A DNA stretch of 64,000 bases from Baylisascaris procyonis (taxonomy: Eukaryota; Nematoda; Chromadorea; Rhabditida; Ascarididae): the NCBI GenBank assembly GCA_037389465.1, contig JAZARR010000059.1, forward strand, positions 6,099,001 through 6,163,000, in the 5' to 3' direction. The notes below the pieces were generated by a model, which saw nothing but the letters and a program-made list of their open reading frames with translations, made no database searches and was not told where the DNA came from. Below, piece by piece: positions 1 to 12,600 of this stretch. Every line of letters begins with the position of its first letter. Position 1 is the stretch's first letter. The position numbers and the translations under genes were made by a program.

Positions 1-1317
1 GTTTTCAGATAATGCAGAAAAAAACGTGGAGTATTTTTTGTGATTTTCATATTTTCTGTAGTACAGCTTCGAAACGAAAAATGGTCGACCCAAGGGTAAT
101 ATATCGCTTTAGAAACTTCTAGGCTAGTGAGCTAAATTCGAAAATTATATATTCAAGAAGAAGATTGGGTCGACCCTTATGATTCAGCAGATGCCACTTT
201 TGCCCTATTCCAATGCCCACCTACTCCTTTCGTTGAGAAATATTGCCTTCACTGGTTGATTATTTAATTAAGTGAAGGTATGAAAAAGTTGTATTTCTTA
301 TTATCGCAAGTGATCAGTCGGAGAATGTTGAATTGAACTCGCTGCTAGTCAACTGCAATTATTTGCAGCACCCATGCTCAAGCTTCTATTTAACTCTTTA
401 CCAATATATCTTAAAGCGATGTACGCTAGGATTGAAGGAGCACTGCAATATTCAACTGAATATAAAGTAACGCTGTTCACGTATCAGCCATAGATTGCTT
501 CGCGTTCCCCAGGATCGATATTGTTTAGTCGTGAACAAGAAAATGTTCCATGGCTACGGAATTTCTTCTCTTTGAAGTAAACATCACAGCATCCACCAAG
601 TGTCTTCGCCGAACCACCGCAACTCTGCCTCATAAGCTTCCCAGAAGTAAAATTTTTTGGTAAGTATACTCTATAGACAATTCTCACTAAGCCTATATGT
701 CTGAACGAAATATGCATCCGCATATCTGCTGAATAAGACATACACGTGATTAAACTGTTCTAATATTGTCCTGTCATTACTTCCTTTTGCAACATTTCAT
801 ACTGGAGCGCTCACGCAGCACAATCCTCGACGAGAACTTATTCTCTCGCTTTTTTTTATACTACAAATGGAAAAAATTAACGCCAAACCTTATTCAGATT
901 TTGTAGCTCCGAAATCTCTCTCCCAGTTGCAGCACAAAATCTCTGCATACTGTGAAAAATGCGCCCCCAATAGATACACTGACCGTGGACCTCTTCAAAC
1001 TACCTCAAACGATTCGATACCTACGCTTTTTTGCAGTCAGATACTCACGCGTTGAACCATTTCATCTGATCTTCCACATATTCTCTCGATACAATTGCCA
1101 TGCGGTGTTACTTCGAGTTGAGGCGGCTGAATATTCGAGAACATTAGTTATATAAAGTGCTTCAAAACGAGCGCATTCGTAACACCCTGCAAGTAGACAC
1201 AAATGCATGTCAACAACATTTCATTTGAGCAAGTTATTCTTTTAAATTTTAACGGTATTTTTTTATTGAATGTAGTGTAAAACCTTTGAATATAATAGTT
1301 TACAGTCGCGTATATAC

Positions 1318-1322
<5 letters not shown>
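1..1322. other. No gene seen (left edge)
   Basis: Only short open frames below 90 codons occur here, with no recognisable domain and no chain of phase-compatible splice sites. The frame from about 952 to 1155 reads smoothly and loosely resembles an extracellular beta domain, but it lacks conserved landmarks. The stretch is probably intergenic, or a 5' intron of the phosphatase gene. Confidence 0.4.

Positions 1323-1397
<75 letters not shown>
1323..1397. repeat. (TA)n microsatellite, about 75 bp
   Basis: An uninterrupted run of alternating T and A, flanked on both sides by degenerate variants of the same motif (TATACATATG, TATTTACATAT). It is one of four long TA arrays in the window. Confidence 0.97.
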
Positions 1398-1400
<3 letters not shown>

Positions 1401-4400
1401 CATATTTATATATTTACATTTATACTCATATATATGATGTTATTCTTTGAAATTTTAACTTGGCAGCTTTCTCGCGGAGAAATTTTTTGCATTTGATTGG
1501 CATTTGTTATGTTGCAAGAATGCGTTCCGTTTTCGTGGTGTGATATTATGACGTTGAAGCGTTTTAAGTTTTTTGAGAATAACAGCTGAATCGGTTACGC
1601 AGCAAACATCAATTTAAACAAAGAGCACAATACATAAAGCGTTTACAAATTGCTGGTGACAATTACATTCACGTCGGATTGTTTATAAAGAATTCATAGC
1701 CGTTTCACTAAGCTTGAAGCTTTGAAACGCTACGACTGAATTCTACAGGGGTAGTCAGTATTCGATTTTCATTATTCTAGAATAGAGCAAATTTCATATA
1801 GAAGTAGCGAAAAAAATTTCACTCGCCTGCAGATGCTGCTGCAGAGTTTGATCAATGAGACTTTACTATATCGCTTGGATTGTGCGAGCAATAAAAAGCG
1901 CTAAATCGAAAAATTTGCTATGCATTGAGCATTTTCGTTTGTTTTTCCTCAAAAATTCTGAGCGCAATATGGCTCCCGTCTCCCTGTGTTTTCCTATCTG
2001 TGTGTGCTTTTCATTGTGCCTGTCCGCCGTGAAAATGTGTAGGTATCCTCGCCGGCTGGAAAGGTTTTGGATATTTGAATTGGAACTGCACTTTAATTTT
2101 AACTGGTCTATGACTAGAAGTTTCCAGAAATTTGTCGTCGTATTTAAAATGTCGATTCGGGATGCATTACTGTTATATAGTATTGTTATAGCACTCTGTG
2201 GTGTCCTCTCATAGTGGCCAGTTTATCTCAGTTAATAGTCATATACTTGCATTTATGCTCAAAACTTTTTCTTGCTTCGATAAGAATGTTTCATTAGGCT
2301 TTAAACAATGTGATATGTCTCAGTATTTGTAACTCGCCTATAGCCTCGTTGCGCTAATTCTGCAAGCAATTAAATCGTCGTCCGTTTCGAATAGCATAGC
2401 TTTTCTTGCCGTTCACTAACTCTCAAGGGTACTGTTTCGTTTCAGTTGCAAATCGTAACTTTTATTGTTACTTCCTATGTTACTGGTGCAAAACCTTTAT
2501 TGCATTTAGTAAGAGATTCATGTACACGGAATTGATGGTGTAGTGTTCATGAATTTTTGAAATTTTGTGTAATGTTTATGTAGACATGTAACAGAGAAAA
2601 TTTATGAAAAATTTTATATGAGGTCAGACGAAGTGAATTTGATTGCTAATATTGCTGATCATTACTTCCCTTTTTGAAATTACTTACTAATTCTCATATG
2701 GAAATGGGGCTATTTTGAATTTGCCACACCGATTAGGTATTCGATAATATTGATGAGAAGCCTTATTCTACGTGCAAGGTGTGTAAAGTGATGATGAAAT
2801 TGTTGGCTACTGAAATGTAATTACAAAAACGTACCGAACATAGTAGACATCACCGACTTCGCTTAGAAAAAATGTCAACCGCTTCAATTCTATTGCGTAC
2901 TGCTTAGCTGCAAAAAATATTCATTTGAGCAACGCTAACTTAACGTTTTCTTGAGGTTTTCGTTCTCGTGAGGTGTTGCAAGAGAAGAGAAAGAAATACT
3001 GTCCGACACATCTACAAACGTTTACGCCATTCATCCCCACTTCCAAAAAGCCATGTAAGTTCATCCTAAACTCATTAAAAAAAAAAAAAATTTCCACCAT
3101 CGTTTTACTCTTAATTTAAAACATAAGTTTACTGTGACGAAGAATTTCATAATAAAATAAATTCCATCCAAGGTGCAAAACAGTCGTCTAGTGGCTTGTT
3201 TTTAATCGCTCGATTATACTTTTCATTTCTACGAAATTTTTTTCAAACTCTTCCTTAGTTGTCCTTTGTTCATTGAAAAAGTGTGTGTAAAAACTTATTT
3301 CCATAAGAAGTAAGTTACTAAAACTTAAATGTCACATTTATTTGCTTCAATTTCCTTTTTTCATTCACTCGTTGTTTTTTTTTCTCACCTCGCTAGAGAG
3401 TTATATTTAGCTCGAGATTGCAAACTATATGTATGATATTGACGAATCATGTGAATAATACAAGCTCAATAATTATTGTCGAAATAGAGAAGAAAAAAAG
3501 AGAGAAAAAAGCTATTAACGTAGAAATTCTAAAAATGGTTTCTGCAATTAGCGCAACTTTCGTGACAAATGAAGTGGGCGTAAAACAATGACGGATACAC
3601 CACTCTAGGAAGTTCGCGTAAACAGGCGACAAATGCGAATGTCATCAAACGCACAATTTCGTCCACTGCAAATCTTGTAGCGCCACCCTCGATGATCGTT
3701 GTGTACGACTCCGATACGACTATCGGCATCGACCGACCGCTTGAGCGATTATTTCCAATTTGTATAGCATATTGCCAAAGCGCGTATATGTGATAAATCT
3801 GTTAAACAAATCTTTTTTTTTTTCAGTTGCAGCAAAAAATTGTGTTATAATATATCGATGAAAGTGTGGTGATGAAGTTATATAGAGCTGAGTTTATTCC
3901 TCATATTAGCCAATTTATAGAACATGTGATCTTGCAACAATAGGAATTCCGTAGCTATGTGTTATGCCCGATAAAGGAGAGCAACAAAGAACATTAGATG
4001 TCATGTTCTGGGACAGTCTTATAAAATGACGTGTAGCATCGTTGAAAAGAGTTCGCATCAACTTCTGAAAGCAACGTAGAAGAATTTTCAAACAAAATCT
4101 TCCACCTGAAAGCTGTCACTAAGAAACGCTTCAAATCATGTAGTTCTGCAAAACTTTTTGCAATTTTACTTGAGAACGATTGCGTAGTTCATCATAATAT
4201 TCAACAGTGGAATGCAACACTTAAGGCTCCTTTAGATCTGCACTGAACAAGCAAAGCTGCAATAAGGTTGTAAATATAGAAAATACTTTGCATACGTGTA
4301 GGTGAAATATGTTCGAAATCCAATCAATGTGCTGATGAGCTCAAAACCTTATCTATTTATGGGTATTGTGTGTGATGTGGAGGAATGAAAAGAAAGGATA

Positions 4401-6555
4401 TGGTATATTTTAGGTAATAATAACGATTTATTTATAAGAACTCAGTGAAATTTGTTCATCACGCAAAAGCGATGAAGACGAGTTTCTCCTTGACTGACAG
4501 TTTGTTTATTGAAGAAACTTCAAGAACAAAAAATTCGAGCAAACTTTGACGGACTATCCGCATGACCATATAGGGTGATGGCTGTTCCTCTCCGACGTAC
4601 ACAACAATTGAAAGCGTATTCATTTCACTTCCGACATTAAGAGCAGTTTTCACAAGCGAACAGACAAACGAACCGAGGCGGGTTTTTGCTCGATGGTGGT
4701 CGCCAATTGGCAAATACCTCTCTCCTTCTGTCTCTCTCCGTCTGTCTTTCTCCCTTCTCACATCTGAACTGCATGAATGCTGTTGTTGAAATGACGTACT
4801 ATGCACTTCGCTGTCGTTCGTCGCGCCCACACAACGCCACACTTCGCTAGAAACATGCTCGCCGTTGTGGCGACGCTCATTCACAAAATGTGCCCCTCAA
4901 TCGGACGCTAAGCTTTACATGAAAGGAATTTTCGTTATGCGTGCACGTTTTATATGACGATTCCGACAGCATTCATTTATGTGCTCATATTTATTTATTT
5001 TATACGCGATTCTATTCCCATTGCTCATAGTCTTCATTGACAGAATCTGCTTTTGCGGTGGTCTCATTTTTTTCTTTCGTAGTGAAATGCTCGCTTATTG
5101 TACAACTTAGCCAGAAAGTTTTGACTATAAATAACAGTACAAATCGTTTGCTTCACTATCGCAACATGCTAATGATGAATACGTATGTGAGATCACCTGG
5201 AAAGAATTGCAGCGCTTTCACGAATATATTTCGATAGGTAAATATTACGAAGGAATTTGCTAATGAAACCGAAGTACTTCAAATCTCGGCTGGCAACTAT
5301 TTATTAGTAAAACAACGTTTCAGAAATTTCGAAACCACTTTTTTGGTGAAGCAACAATTTTTTTTTTCGGAAGTACAGAGTAAAGAGAATGTAAAAGCTC
5401 TAAATTCTATTCCACGAGAAAGGCCATGAAAGCGATCAAAAATGTTAGATCGAATAATTCTGAAAATTTCTGAAGCAAAGAACTTTTGAAAGAGTTAACG
5501 CTTCACCTTTTCTTATCTTTCCAATGCAACTTTTTGACCTTCAAAGTTTACATCGTAATGAATTCTGCACTATAACTAAATTGACACCTTCATCTCTCAA
5601 TGATAAATCTGAGTGGGATCGCTGTCGGAAATTCTAGTCAACATTTTACGCGTAGGTTGAACTCTATTTTTTTAAGCTTATCGCTCAACCCACGCTGCGC
5701 GAACACTATTCATCACTAGTTTGTACGATTGGTCCACTGCGTCATCTTTGATGTTTTTGCAATGCTCATCACTTGATAAGCATTTGTGAAAATCAAGTGG
5801 AGCATAAGCAAACACTTGTGCACAAATCCTTCGCTTTGGGCATTCGATTCCCCCAGGAATTTTGTTGTATAACGCTTCAAGTTGAAGTGCTTTTAATTAG
5901 GCCCTGTGGACAAAGCGGTAATGGGCGCATGATGTTCATGCAATATTCCTGTTTCCAGCAACCGGTTCAATCGGAAGTGACGCACCTTATTCGGCCACTA
6001 TTTTTAACACTGTGCGCAAATGTCACAAACGGTTTGCTCAGGAAGGGACCATCCGCCTGCCCAGTTTAATCAACACTTGGATGTTTGATTTGCGTCCGTA
6101 GAAAAAGAAGAAAAAAGAAAAGCGATTAAACCCACTTATTAAAAGGCGCCCATCTTGTAATTCATTGTGCTGATATTAATAGAACCTTTAATTATTTTTA
6201 GAGTTTGTACCATTATAAACATTTCACCTGTCGTTTTCAACTTAAAACTTTGTCTGTGAATAATTGTAAACCGCTTTTACGGTGCCAATTTCTTTTTTTT
6301 TTTTTGCATAATTGAAATGTTTGTTTCAATAGATTTGTCATTTTTATAGCCTATTTGGGAACATTAGATACTTCGATTAGCATTGTAGTATATAAAATTA
6401 TTTGGAGTGGAATTGTCTGAATGAACTCCATAGGGTTATCGGTGTAGTTTTCAACTCGTTGAAGGATTACATCGCTCCAACGCCTTCTCATTGTTTAGCG
6501 TTGTTTGACATTCTTATTTATGCATTCATACTGTTCTTAATAATTGCTACTTCAG
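1398..6555. other. Upstream region of the phosphatase gene, mostly non-coding
   Basis: About 5 kb with no strong coding signal. Poly-T and poly-A runs are frequent and the open frames are short. The 5' exons of the phosphatase gene must lie here or further left, because the first firm exon (6556) starts in phase 0 with no start codon. The only candidate with good splice signals is the tentative exon at 2956-3054. The frames at 1855-2214 and 4459-4884 were examined and show no known domain. Confidence 0.4.
2956..3054 (+). CDS. Tentative upstream exon of the phosphatase gene (juxtamembrane-like)
   Basis: A 99-nt open segment lies between an acceptor-like TTCTTGAG and a perfect donor (CCAT|GTAAGT). 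In the frame compatible with the phase-0 start of the exon at 6556 it reads V-F-V-L-V followed by R-C-C-K-R-R-E-R and further basic residues. A short hydrophobic end followed by Arg/Lys resembles the inner edge of a membrane segment, so the phosphatase could be receptor-type. This is inference: the other two frames are open as well, no exon for the rest of a membrane helix was found, and the intron to 6556 would be 3.5 kb. Confidence 0.22.
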
Positions 6556-6629
6556 CCGAATTCAGAAATAACGAAAAGACAATCAATGGTTGCACCGTTG
6601 AGAATGCGCACTCGTGGATTGCTTGAAAG
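6556..6629 (+). CDS. Phosphatase exon A (N-terminal helix)
   Basis: The acceptor is GCTACTTCAG and the donor GAAAG|GTATTT. The exon starts in phase 0 and ends two bases into a codon. It encodes a basic stretch followed by R-G-L-L-E-R, the first half of the helix that precedes most tyrosine phosphatase domains (usual pattern G-x-x-x-L-x-x-E-F). The match continues directly into exon B, which supports the junction. No start codon is present, so at least one more exon lies upstream. Confidence 0.65.
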
Positions 6630-9600
6630 GTATTTTTTCACATTGTGTTATAATTTTAACCTCTTGTTATGCTGCAATTTCTGTTTAATTATGCATTAAT
6701 AATGACTATAACATTGCAAATCAGGTGCTCTTAAACTGTTGATGTAACCTATTAATTATATTAGCCTGTTGGAATATAGTGAAATGTGTGCAGTTTTTTG
6801 GAAGATTCCATGAAATCATATTGTTGGCTGAATATGAAATCAAATTCCGTCTCACATCCGAAACTGCAGCTGCTTAAATTAAGCATTTGGTCATGTTCAA
6901 AACTTTGAAAGTTTCATAACCTTTTTATCCGCTTTGAAAACCTCGAGGATGTTGCAAAAAATATATGTTGTGCTCTTTATGCTAATACTGTAAATATATG
7001 CGACATTATAAAAAGTGTATAGCATATTTTAAACGTTTATGAAATCAAGACTCGGTCAATATAGATCGTAGGAGTGAAATTCCCGAAAGGGATACGTCTC
7101 ATCTTTGTTTCTGTGGTTTAAATTGATGAAAAATAAACTGTTATATATGAATTGAAATGCTGCAAAAATTTCGCTAATTGAATGAGTGAGATAAATGATA
7201 AATTTATGAAATGGTATTTATTTGTTGAAAAATTGCAATTTAATGAAACTTATTGATCGCTGATGAGCTCTAATCTTTTTATATGAAACATTTTCGATCT
7301 AAACTGTTGCTGTTTAATTATTTCGTGAAGAGCGTGAAAAATTTTTAAGTCTATATGTCTAGGTTTGCCTCATTGAAGAAAACAGACATAAACAAATCAC
7401 CGTGGGAAAATGAAAAAAAAAAGCTCAGGTTATTCAGTTGGTAAGTCATAGCAACACTCTTATAGGCGAGGCTCTTCCGCATCGCTTAAGCTCGACCTTG
7501 CCGCCATCAACAACACGGTCAATATGTCATCGCCGCTTTGCGAAAGGTAAGCGCTTTCGCTATACGGAAATATATGTTTATTAGCTCAGCTTCATTGCAG
7601 TTTTGAATTGCCACCATATTGCGATGGACTCCTTCGTATAATTTCCCACCCCCTTCCCTGCAACCTTGCTACTCATTATTTTTTAATCAATCTCAAAGTA
7701 CCTCAGGTTCTGCTTTGTCGATACAACTTAGTTGACTTCATTGGTGAATACAGCTTGAAGTTGACTACCTCATTTTGAGAGTGTCAATTTTGAATTCAAA
7801 CAAACCCAAATTTGTCCATCATCCGTCGAAGCTAATTGATGATGGATGCTTTCAGCACATCCAGTGAGACGTTTGATACTGGAAAACATAAACGCATATC
7901 ACGGCAACAACTTCGCCATATGAATATTTGCAATTCGATGACGAACCTATTCTCAGAGTTTGCAGTAAGCTAGCAATGCATTCAACTCTTCATTCTTCAC
8001 CTCTCATCGAAAACTGCTGATTACCTAAATTCATATAAAAGTCCACTTATCATGAAGCCATTCTTTTCAAAACTTCAATTATTGCATATGAAGTCACAAA
8101 TATCTCTGCTTCCTTCCCCTCCTCTTTCTCTACCCTCATCAGCTTTCAATTTAAAATGGTAAGCGCTGCTACATTCCATAGACTCGATCTTTTTTTTTTT
8201 TTGTTAATTTCCGGTTTTATAGCCAATAATGCATAATTGCTCGTAATGTTTTAGGCGAAACGCTTCCATGAAATAATAAAATCTGAAGATGTTTTTCATG
8301 CGTTAGAAAACACGACAGAAATTAGAAAAATATTCGTATAATTTTTTTCTCACTAAGTCAGTGTAATAAACTTCATAGAAGAATTTACTATAAAAAACTA
8401 GAGGACGTTTTATGAAGCACTATTGCCATTGCCAACAAAAACTTTGCCACTTAAAAATTGTACTGATAAAATTTGCGATAGCACATAATTGATTTCAAAT
8501 CGAAATAATATAATTGAGAAAGAAATAAATAGATAACGTCTTCAAATATTGTATCGGTTTAGTACAGCAACTAGTTCTTAGTTCTTTCGGGATTTTAAGC
8601 TAAAGCAACAACATATTCTACTCGCTGTTTAACAAAGAACAGAGTTTAAAAAAATTTGGGCCAAATTCGAAAATTAGATGGCTGTTGCACTAGAGTTCAA
8701 CACAGCACCTTCTTCAAACCAATAGCCCATCAATGTAAAAAGTGTCTACGAAAAACTCGCAGTGTGCTTACGGAAATGTTTTTATCATTTAGGTGCTAGC
8801 GAACCCAGCCGATTTATGCCGTGCCAAAATTAACGGTTGCGCATTGAAAAATCGACATCAAATTTGGCCGATTAGGGACACTCGAGTGCGCATATGGGAT
8901 AACAACGTCTCCTCTACTGCAAACTTTGAGGACACTCCTATTGGCCCAGCCGATGATGAAGCTCGAAGTTATATAAATGCAAATTATATCACGGTAAATT
9001 TGTTGTCCATTATTTGTATCTTGCAAATTGAAGTATGTTTTGCTCTTTGCTGAAGCTCTTCAGTTCTGTGGAACGAATTTACTGGAAGCCTTCGAGCGAC
9101 TCTTTTCCTTTCCCTATTTTTTGGATAGGCCTCTTCTTCCCGTTAAGTAACCTTCGCGATCGTGAAACTCGAAAAAAATCACTTCGTTTTCAAGCCATAG
9201 AAAGAATAAATGCTTTTGCCTTAGGCAGTCAACACTTCAGAATTTCTGACCACGGAGATTTTATGTGAAATCAAGCGGAAGCGCGCTTGGCAATGTTACT
9301 TCAGAAGCATTAAGCTTCCCACTCCAGAGGCAGTTGTAGCGACTATCATTGGTATTCATGCAAACTCATTTACGACACCAAATCATCAATGCAAAAATTT
9401 GTTGTAATCTCGTTTTCAATAGATGCGCTATTCGTCCACAAGCACTCTTGTTTTTCGAAAAGTTTTGTTCCCTGTAGTGAAATGTTGAAGGAAGGAGGAT
9501 GGAGGATATAGTTGTGAGGAACGGCTCGCGGTGCAAAATGAGGTGTGCTGGATCCTATGCAATGTGCTTAATCGTAATCAGACAGCTCATCGGTGGCTAA

Positions 9601-12600
9601 CGCTGACTGCAGTTTATTTCAAGCATTGAGGATAACCGGGCCATTCCAGCCTTTTAAAAATTCGATATATACAAACACCCTAATTTCCGACTTCGATGCC
9701 ATCTGACCATTTAATTTATTCGATCGTTCGTTCTTGCTTGCAGTCTTTATGGTTTCCGATGCTCCTTGACGTTCTGGCTTCTGATTCTGCAGTGATCGTT
9801 TGTTCAATTCTTGTTTTGCCTCTAAGAAGCATAACTGCATTCACTCAGAATTTGAAAGAAAGTGAAACAACAGGGTGCTGATTCGACACCTCTCTACATC
9901 GCTGCTGAAGGCCCAATGTTGCATACCATAAACGACTTCTGGGCGATGGTTTGGCAGGAAAAATCGGCTGCAGTCGTTATGGTGACCAATCTTGAAGAAA
10001 GTTTATCGTGGAGCCCCACAATGGAAGTAAGTCTAATTCTCAAAACTGATACAAGCCAAGCACATTATCGAAAGGAATATTTCCTCTATGCGTAAAAAAG
10101 TTGAAGGAAAAATGAAGAAAAATCATGCGAGGCCTTGCTGTGAAATGCGTTCTTGCACTTTAGATGAGCATTCACAAACACTAAAAGTCAGTGAAAAACC
10201 CCTTATTAAAGCGTTTAGCCATGAAGGCGGTCATTATTTCAAACCCGCAATTAGGACAGGTGTTTTTGAGGTGCACTTACTCCATTTGCGAAAGAAATTT
10301 TGTTTGAGGACTTCTAAACCGAGGTAATTACCAATAGCCTTTGCAAAGTGGGGAAAGAAGTAATGAAAATGCCGATATAAGGTGCGCATTATGCTTACAC
10401 GGTTTCAGTTTCGTAATTGTGCGTTTCGCGGCTTAATATGCTTCATTGATAGATGCATAAAAACGTTTTTTGATGCATATTAGAATGCATATTTGTTGCC
10501 GTAATGCACTTCTGCAGTCACTCATGAAAGCGCCTAAAAAACTTTATTTGCAAAAAAATTAATTCCCTTGTCACATTACAGTCTAATTGGTGCTGCAGAA
10601 AATTAGTCGAAGACACATTTGAAACGATGATTTTTTACACTGAATCTCAAGTTCCTATTTCGCACTCTGTAGTTTTTGCTTCGATGGTTTTGCAGGCGCA
10701 TTAGGCTCACTCTAAACTTATTAAGTTGCAACACCGATGAAAACACTCATATAAATCGATACCACGTATTCAGGAAATTCGAGAATATTGCAATGTTGGG
10801 CATAATATGCTAGAAAAGAATTTTTCTAACTAATTGAACTATAACATGAGAAATTTTCACGATTCCAATTATGCATACGCAAACAATTTGAAAATAAATC
10901 ATAAATTTAGTCATCCTTTGGTATACATACGAATTGTCTACTTCAGAAGGAACCCTTTTAAATTTATATAGTTACAGCGAAAATGCGAAAAATATTGGCC
11001 AGACATGGAAGCAAGATATGGTTCGTTGGTTGCTACTGTTGTCTCCTTTGCAGTGCACGAAGGGATTCAAATTCGAGAAATTGCACTCCGGGTAATCAAT
11101 CATTCAATCACGACTGTTGTCAAACAAGTAAAGTGGCATATGTTGCTCCTTTCACCGTCCTCTCACCCTCGCCGCTTTGTCTTCCAAAAGTCGGTGGGCA
11201 CCAAAAGAATCGCTTCTTTCATAATGCTTTCACCTTCCTGACCTCTCATCCCTCTGTGATCTCAAAACGAATCTCTTGGATACTTAGGGAACGGCATACT
11301 CGGGTAATTACTACAATAGATTGCTGTACGTGCATATTCTTTTGTTCTAAGGACGTTCATTACGTCCAGCTTCAATGTGCAATATGCTAATGTAGCCTTC
11401 GGCAACCTATATCTTTGGGGCTGAACATCATCTGGCCCTGCTTAAAGCAGATCATAATCACTAATAAACGTTTCCTGAATTGTGAGAAAACAGTCTCATT
11501 ATTATAGATCTCCAAATTCCTTGCCTTTCATAACACTAGACCGCGCAATGAGAAACCTCCAACTTAGCCTTTGCAATAGAAAGGAAGCGCAACAAAATTA
11601 TGTTATTACGACATATTTCTTTGTTGTTTGGCACGTGAAGTGACAACTAGCAAGAAATGAGCCGTTCAAAGATCGAATGATCGAATACTTAACTGGTAGA
11701 AATTAGTATATCTCACATAATAGCATTAGTTCATTGCTGTGTCATAGAGCTAGGTCAGAAAACAGTTAATCAAAGAAGAAAACTAACCACTAAATTTGTA
11801 AAATTATATGCAAATTGCGTGAAGTTTGACTTTTAAAGCGTGGCAATGAGGAACATCGACTGAGGCATTTCTGGTTTAAAAAGTGGCTCGATCATCGGGT
11901 TCCAGTGGGTCATACAACGAAAGTTCTAAAATTGATAGCCGCCGTCGAAAGTTGCAGAAATGAGCAACAAAAGAAATATGGCACCACCCGACCAGTGATT
12001 GTTCATTGCAGGTTCGCCCTATTGCCTGAATTTGTTTTTTTTTTAAGTTATTACTGACTATTCATTAGTCTAGTCTTAGCGCTCAACTCTTCACCCGTAT
12101 GATTTGAACTTTTTGAGATTCACTTACAGCCACATTTCAATTGCTTCAGTGACGTATGCAGTGGTGTGTAATCACAGCTTCGAATGTCATCCATTCTGAA
12201 TCGTACACAACAAATTATCTCAAAGTTTTAAATGACGATTAAGGCAATTTAATTATGATGAGCAAATCGGACGATTGTGATATTAAAAAAGCGCCATAAA
12301 AATATCTCAATTAGATATTGTGCAACAGCTATTCGTTTGCTGCCAAAGTGCAAATACACATCGTAATCACGTGTCATATGCGTTTTTTTTCGTTTTTTTT
12401 TCCCTTCAAGGGTTCCTTAATGCACGAATAGTTTTCCCATGTTGTTCCTTCAGGCATTACTTTCCATAGTTTCTCTCTTGTTATGATTTATGGAAATTCA
12501 ATTTATAAAGCGCATATTCTTTTTCATTCATAAAAATAAATAATATTTCCTTGAAAAGGAATACATTATTCTGTTCTTTCCAAAATTTTAACAAAGATAT

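Noticed and set aside
1000..1007. CTACCTCA, a full let-7 family seed complement
   Set aside because: It is not in a 3' UTR of any identified gene, and 8-mers of this kind occur by chance in 64 kb.
952..1155. Open frame resembling part of a fibronectin-like domain (D-L-F-K-L-P-Q-T-I-R-Y)
   Set aside because: It lacks the conserved Trp and Tyr landmarks, has no clear splice context, and sits 5 kb from the first firm exon. The resemblance is too weak to annotate.
1855..2214. 119-codon open frame with hydrophobic stretches
   Set aside because: It is Cys/Leu/Phe-rich in AT-rich DNA, has no recognised domain and no splice connection. Likely chance.
4459..4884. 141-codon minus-strand frame
   Set aside because: It has no recognised family and its composition follows local repeats such as CTCTCTCCGTCTGTC. 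No supporting splice sites or promoter.
7765..7772. CTACCTCA in the phosphatase gene
   Set aside because: It lies in an intron, so it would not be in the mature mRNA.
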